From NCBI GenBank assembly GCA_041190985.1, contig JBEEPT010000250.1, forward strand, positions 1 through 7,562: a stretch of DNA of 7,562 nucleotides. The letters are read 5' to 3'. A model generated the notes under the pieces. The model saw nothing but the letters and a program-made list of their open reading frames with translations, ran no database searches and was not told where the DNA came from. Shown here piece after piece: positions 1 through 7,562 of this stretch. Source of the DNA: Malikia sp041190985. GTDB taxonomy: Bacteria; Pseudomonadota; Gammaproteobacteria; Burkholderiales; Burkholderiaceae_C. Position 1 is the stretch's first letter; every line of letters begins with the position of its first letter. The translations under genes and the position numbers were made by a program.

Positions 1-380
1 CCAAGGAGCTCGACAGCCTGAACCGTCGCACCAAGAACAAGATGAACGTGATCAAGGACGGCCAGGTCGTCAACGACGTGATCATCCAGGAGGGGGTGCT
101 GACCAACGAGCGCATCAACGACGCGGTGGCCGAGCCGGTGGTCTACATGCTGGACCGCCACGTGGTCGGCGGCTTCTACCGCGTGCACGCCGAGCGCGGC
201 GTCGACGAGAATCTCAATGCGCCGGGCGCGAGCTTCGTGCCGCTGGCCTTCGAGCGCGACTTGCTGGCCCCGAACCGCTTCTACATGTATTCGGTGATCG
301 CACGCCTGGCCGCGCTGGCGGCCAGCCACGAGCTCGCCAGCGCCGAAACCCAGCTGCACCAGGAATGCGAATGTATATGA
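1..380 (+). CDS. gshA: Glutamate-cysteine ligase (GshA), C-terminal part, 5' end outside window
   Basis: This is the last ~125 codons of a gene entering from the left edge; the reading phase starts at base 3 and the stop is TGA at 378-380. The product would join glutamate and cysteine with ATP, the first step of glutathione synthesis in the cytosol. The visible tail carries stretches typical of the betaproteobacterial/Acidithiobacillus-type ligase (TIGR02049-like, unrelated in sequence to E. coli GshA): NVIKDGQVVNDVIIQEGV, then NDAVAEPVVYMLDR, VVGGFYRVH, GVDENLNAPG and, near the end, NRFYMYSVIARLAALAA. Family assignment rests on remembered similarity, not a search. The last codons overlap the start of gloB, so the two genes are probably co-transcribed and translationally coupled. 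In many relatives gshA is followed by gshB; here it is followed by gloB. Only the C-terminus is seen, so the integrity of the whole enzyme cannot be judged. Confidence 0.88.
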   Translation, partial: KELDSLNRRTKNKMNVIKDGQVVNDVIIQEGVLTNERINDAVAEPVVYMLDRHVVGGFYRVHAERGVDENLNAPGASFVPLAFERDLLAPNRFYMYSVIARLAALAASHELASAETQLHQECECI

Positions 381-1171
381 ATGCCACCCCACACCGACTG
401 AGACTGCTGCCACTGCCCGCTTTTGACGACAACTACATCTGGCTGCTGCACGATGGCCACGCCGCGCTGGTCGTCGATCCGGGCGATGCCGCGCCGGTGC
501 TGGCCTGCCTCAAGCTGCACGCGCTGGAGCTGGAGGGCATACTGCTGACCCACCACCATGCGGACCACACCGGCGGCGTGCAGGAGCTGCGCCAGGCGAC
601 GGGCGCGCGGGTGTACGGCGCCGCCGGCGAGGAAATGCCGGAGCCGCTGCAGCGCGTCAGCGAAGGCGACAGCCTCGAGGTGCTGGGCCTGCATTTCGAG
701 GTGATCGACGTGCCCGGTCACACCGCCGGCCATGTCGCCTTTTTCGCGCCCGACGTGCCGGGCGGCCCGCTGCTGTTCTGCGGCGACACGCTGTTCTCGG
801 GCGGCTGCGGGCGCCTGTTCGAGGGCACGCCCGCGCAGATGCTGGCCTCGCTGGACAAGCTGGCCCGCCTGCCCGCCGAGACGCGGGTCTGCAGCGCGCA
901 CGAATACACGCTGTCCAACCTGCGCTTCGCGCGCGCGGTCGAGCCCGGCAACGCCGAGCTGGCCGCCTACCAGCAGCGCTGCGAGGCGCTGCGCGCCGCG
1001 GGCCAGCCGACGCTGCCCAGCAGCATCGGGGTCGAGCTCGCCATCAACCCCTTCTTGCGCGTGCGCGAACCGGCCGTGCGCGCAGCCGCGGCTTCGCAGC
1101 CTGGCGGCGCCGGCGGCGACGAGGCCTCGGCCTTCGCCGCGCTGCGCGAGTGGAAAAACCACTACCGCTGA
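371..1171 (+). CDS. gloB: Hydroxyacylglutathione hydrolase (glyoxalase II)
   Basis: Metallo-beta-lactamase-fold enzyme that hydrolyses S-D-lactoylglutathione to D-lactate and glutathione, the second step of glutathione-dependent methylglyoxal detoxification. From the start at 371 it has 266 residues, normal for the family. The binuclear metal site is complete: HHHADH at 61-66 (ligands H61, H63, D65, H66), H117 in PGHTAGH, D139 in FCGDTLFSGGCGR, and H177 in SAHEYT. The C-terminal glutathione-binding region is present, with NPFLRV and a terminal EWKNHYR. Three in-frame ATGs lie at 365, 371 and 377. AGGA at 361-364 is well spaced only for 371, whereas 377 would give an ATGA overlap with the gshA stop; 365 lies too close to AGGA. 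All three overlap the end of gshA, indicating translational coupling. No signal peptide, so cytosolic. The stop is 28 bases from the convergent kinase gene. Confidence 0.95.
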   Translation: MYMNATPHRLRLLPLPAFDDNYIWLLHDGHAALVVDPGDAAPVLACLKLHALELEGILLTHHHADHTGGVQELRQATGARVYGAAGEEMPEPLQRVSEGDSLEVLGLHFEVIDVPGHTAGHVAFFAPDVPGGPLLFCGDTLFSGGCGRLFEGTPAQMLASLDKLARLPAETRVCSAHEYTLSNLRFARAVEPGNAELAAYQQRCEALRAAGQPTLPSSIGVELAINPFLRVREPAVRAAAASQPGGAGGDEASAFAALREWKNHYR

Positions 1172-1199
1172 AGCGGGCAGCTGGGGGGCGGCGACGCGC

Positions 1200-4215
<3,016 letters not shown>

Positions 4216-4226
<11 letters not shown>

Positions 4227-5031
4227 CTCGGGCAAGGAAATCCATGATTGCGCGACTGACCAGTTCGGGCGCGGCCATGTGGGGGAAGTGGCCATCGACG
4301 TCGAGCAGGTGCAGCTCCCCCCGTGTTGCCCGCGCCAGCCACTGCGTAGCCTCGAGCGGGACCGCGAAGTCGCGCGCCGTCTGCAGCAGCAGCGTCGGCA
4401 CTCCCTGCTCCCCATACAGTTCGGCGTCGGCCCGGTGGTCGGCGAGCAGGAGCATGCCCAGCACCGCGCAGGCGATGTCGGGACGCATGACCTTGAGACT
4501 GCTCGCGAAATCGGCTGCGAGGTCGGGCTGGTCGGGATTGCCCATGGCCACCTGCGAAAAGCCGTTGGCCCACCCGGCATAATCGCTTGCCATGCTGGCC
4601 AGCATCGCTTCGACCGATTCGGTCGTCGCGCCGCCCTGGTACGCACTGGCCGGATCGTCGACGTAGCGCGCCGACGCCCCCATCAGCACGACGCGCGAGA
4701 ACAGCCCCGGATCGGCATTGACCGCCAGCATGCCGATCAGGCCGCTGACCGAATGTCCCACGTAGGCCGCGCCCCTGATATCCAGGGCATCGACGATCGC
4801 GACCAGATCCTCGGCAAAACCGAACAGGCGACCATGGCGGGAAGCCTGGTAGGCCGGCAGCGTCGCCGCGGTCGATCCGGCCAGGTCGAAAGTCACGACG
4901 CGATAGCGCTCGCGCAGGCGCGCGACCTGCGCCTGCCAGGCGCGCTGCGTGCAGCCGAAGCCATTGCCGAGCACTACCACCTCGGGCCCGTGTCCATGGA
5001 CCGTGACGCCGTGCAATTCAAGCACCTTCAT
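4216..5031 (-). CDS. RsbQ-like alpha/beta hydrolase, probable sensor partner of the downstream kinase
   Basis: A 271-residue cytosolic serine hydrolase resembling Bacillus subtilis RsbQ and the plant KAI2/D14 receptors. Visible features: oxyanion-hole loop GNGFGCTQ at 22-29, nucleophile elbow GHSVSG with S94, acid D221 in LLLQTARDF, and base H248 in DGHFPHM. The positions closely parallel those remembered for RsbQ (S96, D219, H247). VVTFDLAGS and the YVDDPASAYQGG segment also follow RsbQ. RsbQ is needed for the stress phosphatase RsbP to respond to energy stress and is thought to supply or alter a small hydrophobic ligand for the RsbP PAS domain. Here the next gene encodes a PAS-containing kinase and overlaps this one by 11 bases. 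A GTG at 5038-5040 is in frame, but ATG 5029-5031 is preferred because GAGGTG lies six bases upstream of it. The substrate cannot be told from sequence; a simple esterase or lactonase is the alternative. Confidence 0.9.
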
Positions 5032-5230
5032 CGCATCCACCTCGCATCGCTGCCTCGACCATAGCCCTGATGCGCCATTCTATGGCGAAGTATCCGCCCA
5101 GGGATCCAGTCGTAACGGATCGTTTCATTTTGAGCATCCATGAAGCATGAAGTTCGATCACAGGCGTACTGCCGGCGCGTGCGTCGCACCCCCACCCAGG
5201 CGGAGGGGCTTGCGGCGCCGGGGCAAGGTC
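5032..5230. other. Intergenic region upstream of the hydrolase-kinase operon
   Basis: About 200 bases with no convincing gene. It should hold the promoter of the minus-strand hydrolase-kinase operon. A TAGAAT hexamer (minus strand, 5077-5082) is a possible -10 box about 45 bases before the start codon, but no good -35 element lies 16-18 bases further upstream, so this is weak. The 5100-5155 part is less GC-rich than the genes and contains a tandem seven-base repeat, CATGAAG at 5139-5145 and 5146-5152. No clear rho-independent terminator is seen downstream of the ahpC relic. Confidence 0.4.
5038..5043 (-). promoter_or_regulatory. Shine-Dalgarno deciding the hydrolase start
   Basis: On the minus strand GAGGTG sits six bases before the ATG at 5029-5031, a strong match to the anti-Shine-Dalgarno sequence. 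The alternative GTG start at 5038-5040 is itself part of this motif, so it is unlikely to be used. Confidence 0.7.
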
Positions 5231-5360
5231 TCAGATCTTGCCGACCAGGTCGAGCAACGGGGTCAGGGTGGCGGCGCCTTCCTTCCACCTGGCCGAGCAG
5301 ACCTCGCCAGGGAGGCTGACGGTGGATTGATCACGAAGCTGCCGCGCAGATCCGACCCGC
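5231..5360 (-). pseudogene. ahpC: Decayed 3' remnant of ahpC (alkyl hydroperoxide reductase peroxiredoxin)
   Basis: The last 27 codons before TGA at 5231-5233 encode a near-perfect AhpC C-terminus: LPGEVCSARWKEG followed by AATLTPLLDLVGKI. The resolving-cysteine motif GEVC is kept. Just upstream, at about 5323-5349 but in another minus-strand frame, is LRGSFVINP, matching the LRGTFVINP segment that in intact AhpC lies some 30-40 residues before GEVC. Only about ten codons separate the two pieces here, so an internal deletion plus frame change is inferred. The 5' two thirds, including the peroxidatic cysteine region (FVCPTE), are not found. The 74-codon minus-strand frame running to 5455 is open, but its upstream part shows no AhpC similarity. 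It is very unlikely to make a working peroxidase. A functional ahpC may exist elsewhere in the genome. Confidence 0.8.
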
Positions 5361-5517
5361 CCCAGCGCGTCCTGCCGGTACGGCGACGGCTTGAGCATGC
5401 CGGGGCAGAGCTGGTCGCAATACATCTCCAAAAACGAACAATGCCTTCTCAACAAATCATTTGCAGGGATATTTCAGACGAATTAAGCTCCCCTGCCGGA
5501 ACGATGGAAAGCCAGGG
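5361..5517. other. A+T-richer intergenic patch upstream of the MFS gene
   Basis: No gene is supported here. From about 5418 to 5490 the composition is clearly more A+T rich than the surrounding genes, as expected for a promoter region or a recombination scar. TTGCAG at 5461-5466 and TAAGCT at 5484-5489 are 17 bases apart, but each matches the sigma-70 consensus at only three of six positions, so this is only a weak promoter candidate for the downstream transporter. A TTG at 5461 is in frame with the transporter but has no ribosome binding site and would add an implausible 19-residue polar leader. Confidence 0.35.
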
Positions 5518-6711
5518 ATGAAGCAGCAAAGACAGCGAGCGCAGGTGCTCGGAGCAGGGATCTTCAGCCTGATCCTGACGATGGGCATGGCGCGCTTTGC
5601 CTACACCCCGCTGCTGCCGCTGATGCAGCGCCAGGCCGGCCTGGGCGTGGCCGAGGCCGGCTGGCTGGCGGCGATCAACTACGCGGGCTACCTCAGCGGC
5701 GCACTGCTGGCCGCGCTGGTCAAGGACCTCGCGCTCAAGGACCGCTGCTACCGCCTCGGCCTGCTGCTGGCGGTGGCGAGCACCGCGATGATGGCCGGCG
5801 ACGGCTTCGCGGTCTGGGCCCTGTCGCGCTACCTGGCGGGGCTGAGCAGCGCCGCCGGCATGCTGCTCGGCGCCGGGCTGGTGCTGCACTGGCTGATGCG
5901 CCACGACCAGCGACCCGAGCTGGGCATCCATTACAGCGGGATCGGCCTGGGCATAGTCGTCTGCTCGCTCGCAGCGGCCTGGATGGCACCCCAGCTGGAC
6001 TGGCGCCAGCAGTGGCTGGTGCTCACCGGGCTGGCTGCACTGCTGGCCGTGCCAGCGCTGGCCTGGCTGCCGCGCCCGGCACCCGCCGGCACGGCCACGG
6101 GCGCCAGCCAACTGAGCAACAGCCCGCCGGACCCGTCGTTCCTGCGGGTGTTCATGGCCGCCTACTTCTGCGCCGGCGTCGGCTACGTCGTCAGCGCCAC
6201 CTTCATCGTCGCCATCGTCGAACGCCTGCCGGGGCTCGCGGGCCGCGGCCAGTGGGCCTTCCTCGTCATGGGCCTGGCGGCCGCCCCCGCCAGCGTCGCC
6301 TGGGACTTCGTCGCACGCCGCATCGGGCACCTGAACGCGCTGATCACCGCTGCCGTGCTGCAGATCGCCGGCATCTTGCTGCCGGTGGCCGTGGACGGCC
6401 TGGCCGCGACGCTGGCCGGCGCCCTGCTCTTCGGCGGCACCTTCATCGGCATCGTGAGCCTGGTGCTGACCATGGCCGGGCGCTACTACCCGGGCCACCC
6501 GGCCAGGATGATGGGCCGCATGACGCTGGCCTACGGCGCGGCCCAGATCGCCGCGCCCGCCGTCACCGGCTGGCTCGCGACCCGCTTCGGCGGCTACGCG
6601 GCCGGACTCTACCTGGCGGCGGCAGCGATGGCGCTGGGCACCGTCCTGCTGCTGGCACTGAAATGGCTGCCGCAGCAGCGCCGCGCAGGCGCCGCGCCGG
6701 CCAGCACCTGA
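5518..6711 (+). CDS. YbfB/YjiJ family MFS transporter
   Basis: A 397-residue inner-membrane protein of the major facilitator superfamily, with hydrophobic segments consistent with 12 helices. The first helix runs through VLGAGIFSLILTMGMARFAYTP, and its GMARFAYTPLLP end (residues 23-34) is characteristic of the YbfB/YjiJ group (Pfam MFS_4). Other family-like features are HYSGIGLGIVV (138-148), a polar central loop at about 184-209 (PAPAGTATG...SPPDPS) between the two six-helix halves, and AGVGYVVSATFIVAIVERLPG at the start of the second half. Substrates of this family are largely unknown, so only a role as a secondary transporter can be stated. ATG at 5518 is chosen; GGAAAG at 5506-5511 is a modest ribosome binding site. 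The thioesterase gene follows after 25 bases and probably shares its transcript. The gene is divergent from the ahpC relic and the hydrolase-kinase operon. Confidence 0.9.
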   Translation: MKQQRQRAQVLGAGIFSLILTMGMARFAYTPLLPLMQRQAGLGVAEAGWLAAINYAGYLSGALLAALVKDLALKDRCYRLGLLLAVASTAMMAGDGFAVWALSRYLAGLSSAAGMLLGAGLVLHWLMRHDQRPELGIHYSGIGLGIVVCSLAAAWMAPQLDWRQQWLVLTGLAALLAVPALAWLPRPAPAGTATGASQLSNSPPDPSFLRVFMAAYFCAGVGYVVSATFIVAIVERLPGLAGRGQWAFLVMGLAAAPASVAWDFVARRIGHLNALITAAVLQIAGILLPVAVDGLAATLAGALLFGGTFIGIVSLVLTMAGRYYPGHPARMMGRMTLAYGAAQIAAPAVTGWLATRFGGYAAGLYLAAAAMALGTVLLLALKWLPQQRRAGAAPAST

Positions 6712-6722
6712 AACACGATCGC

Positions 6723-6727
6723 AGGAG
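6723..6727 (+). promoter_or_regulatory. Ribosome binding site of the thioesterase gene
   Basis: AGGAG, nine bases before the ATG at 6737, inside the 25-base gap after the MFS gene. It supports independent translation initiation within a shared transcript. Confidence 0.6.
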
Positions 6728-6736
6728 CATGTAACC

Positions 6737-7153
6737 ATGAAGCCCGGCCAGCAGGAGATCGCCAGCTTCATCGCGCGGGAATTTCCGCAGACCAAGTGCA
6801 GCGTCGAGGCGGTGGGCGACATGGGCGCGCGGGTCTGCCACCCGATCGGCGCCGACGAGCTCAGGCCGGGCGGAACGGTCTCGGGACCGACCCTGATGGC
6901 CGTGGCCGACGTCGCGCTCTACGTCGCCATCCTGGGCGAGATCGGCATCGTGCCGCTCGCGGTCACAACCAGCCTGAACGTCAACTTCCTGCGCAAGCCG
7001 GCCGCCGACCGCCCGATCGTCGGCGAGTGCCGGCTCATGAAGGTCGGCCGTTCGCTGGCGGTGGGCGAGGTCTGGCTGTATTCGCAAGGCTCGGACGAGC
7101 CGGTCGCGCACGCGGTCGGAACCTATTCGATCCCGCCGCGGCGGGCTCACTGA
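6737..7153 (+). CDS. PaaI-family hotdog-fold thioesterase
   Basis: A 138-residue protein of the usual length for a single hotdog domain. The family core is visible: RPGGTVSGPTLMAVADVALY at 43-62, with D58 on the central helix at a position often catalytic in this superfamily, then AVTTSLNVNFLRKP at 75-88, the strand lining the subunit interface, and AHAVGTYSIPP at the C-terminus. Such enzymes hydrolyse acyl-CoA thioesters, often phenylacetyl- or hydroxyphenylacetyl-CoA in PaaI itself, and act in the cytosol as dimers or tetramers. No paa catabolic genes are nearby, so this specificity should not be assumed. It probably forms an operon with the MFS transporter. Its stop codon overlaps the end of the convergent cysA by seven bases, leaving no room for a dedicated terminator between them. 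Confidence 0.88.
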   Translation: MKPGQQEIASFIAREFPQTKCSVEAVGDMGARVCHPIGADELRPGGTVSGPTLMAVADVALYVAILGEIGIVPLAVTTSLNVNFLRKPAADRPIVGECRLMKVGRSLAVGEVWLYSQGSDEPVAHAVGTYSIPPRRAH

Positions 7154-7562
7154 TCGCGCAGGAACACCCGGGCCTTCTTCGGCGACAGCACGAGCTTTTC
7201 GCCCTCGCGGAAGGCCAGCTCGCGGAAGCGCTCGGCCGGGATCTGCGCCTCGATCAGCGGGTCGTGGCCGCTGGGCACCTGCGGATCCTCGGGCAGCAGC
7301 TCGAGCCGCGCGATCGGGCCGACCACGATCGCGCGCTCGAGCCGGGCGACGATGCCGGTCGCGCCAGACTGCCAGCGCTCGACCTCCAGGTCGTGCGGGC
7401 GCACATAGGCAAAGGCCTTGGCATCCTGCGCGCCGGCATGCTCGGGCGCCGGCACCGCGACGCCGTCGAGGTGCAGCAGGCCCTCGTGCGCACGGCCGTG
7501 GAACAGGTTGACGTCGCCCAGGAAGCCGTAGACGAAAGGGCTGGCCGGCTGGTCCCAGACCT
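7147..7562 (-). CDS. cysA: Sulfate/thiosulfate ABC transporter ATP-binding protein CysA, C-terminal part
   Basis: The gene enters from the right edge and ends at TGA (7147-7149); about 138 codons are visible. The window-edge segment VWDQPASPFVYGFLGDVN is the typical junction where the ATPase domain of CysA-like importers ends (DQPxxxFVxxFLGxVN). It is followed by the regulatory TOBE-like domain with AYVRPHDLEVERW, matching the VRPHDxEV signature of CysA. The tail EGEKLVLSPKKARVF also fits betaproteobacterial CysA. The Walker A, signature and Walker B motifs lie outside the window. CysA powers sulfate/thiosulfate import with CysT, CysW and a periplasmic binding protein, which would be expected further right. 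Other CUT1-type ATPases share the architecture, but the VRPHD motif favours CysA. Confidence 0.85.
   Translation of the reverse strand, partial: VWDQPASPFVYGFLGDVNLFHGRAHEGLLHLDGVAVPAPEHAGAQDAKAFAYVRPHDLEVERWQSGATGIVARLERAIVVGPIARLELLPEDPQVPSGHDPLIEAQIPAERFRELAFREGEKLVLSPKKARVFLRDQ

Noticed and set aside
1172..1199. Possible bidirectional terminator between gloB and the kinase gene
   Set aside because: The 28 bases are GC-rich but form no clear hairpin followed by a T-run on either strand.
4227..4646. N-terminal extension of the kinase frame up to 4646
   Set aside because: This part is another reading frame of the hydrolase gene on the same strand; its translation is Arg/Pro/Trp-rich without domain similarity, and a natural start exists at 4226.
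5139..5152. Tandem CATGAAG repeat as an operator or array
   Set aside because: Only two seven-base copies with no dyad symmetry; probably chance.
5175..5222. Hairpin after the ahpC relic (CCCC...GGGG) as a terminator
   Set aside because: The stem has only four to five good pairs with mismatches and no U-tract.
5028..5288. Minus-strand 86-codon frame across the intergenic region
   Set aside because: Overlaps both the hydrolase start and the ahpC relic in a different frame; no similarity seen and no good ribosome binding site.
5449..6822. Minus-strand open frame (457 codons) opposite the MFS gene
   Set aside because: Gln/Ala/Gly/Arg-rich composition without motifs; antisense shadow of a clear membrane transporter.

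Overview
This GC-rich window looks like a chromosomal segment of a betaproteobacterium (Burkholderiales or Rhodocyclales type). The evidence is its codon use, the GshA variant at the left edge, and the closest remembered family members. I cannot name a genus from sequence alone. No rRNA, tRNA, CRISPR array, insertion sequence or phage gene is visible.

Layout, left to right. (1) Positions 1-1171, plus strand: the 3' end of gshA (glutamate-cysteine ligase), then gloB (glyoxalase II), whose start overlaps the gshA stop. This is a compact glutathione synthesis and glutathione-dependent detoxification pair. (2) Positions 1200-5031, minus strand: a two-gene operon. The promoter-proximal gene encodes an RsbQ-like alpha/beta hydrolase. 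Its 3' end overlaps by 11 bases the start of a 1008-residue hybrid histidine kinase (GAF-like region, PAS, HisKA, HATPase, REC, REC, HPt). This is the most interesting part. It matches the RsbQ/RsbP logic, in which a hydrolase makes or alters a small signal read by a partner PAS domain, but here the output is a phosphorelay instead of a PP2C phosphatase. (3) Positions 5032-5517: a mostly non-coding stretch holding a decayed 3' remnant of ahpC (peroxiredoxin) on the minus strand, then an A+T-richer patch ahead of the next gene. (4) Positions 5518-7153, plus strand: a YbfB/YjiJ-type MFS transporter, then a PaaI-like hotdog thioesterase 25 bases later, probably one operon. (5) Positions 7147-7562, minus strand: the C-terminal part of the sulfate/thiosulfate ABC transporter ATPase CysA, running off the right edge. 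It converges on the thioesterase gene with a 7-base overlap of the 3' ends.

How the genes relate: gshA/gloB and cysA all touch sulfur and thiol metabolism, and the ahpC relic would have been a peroxide-defence gene. No regulatory link between these blocks can be read from the sequence. The hydrolase and kinase are best read as one signalling unit. Its cognate response regulator is not in the window.
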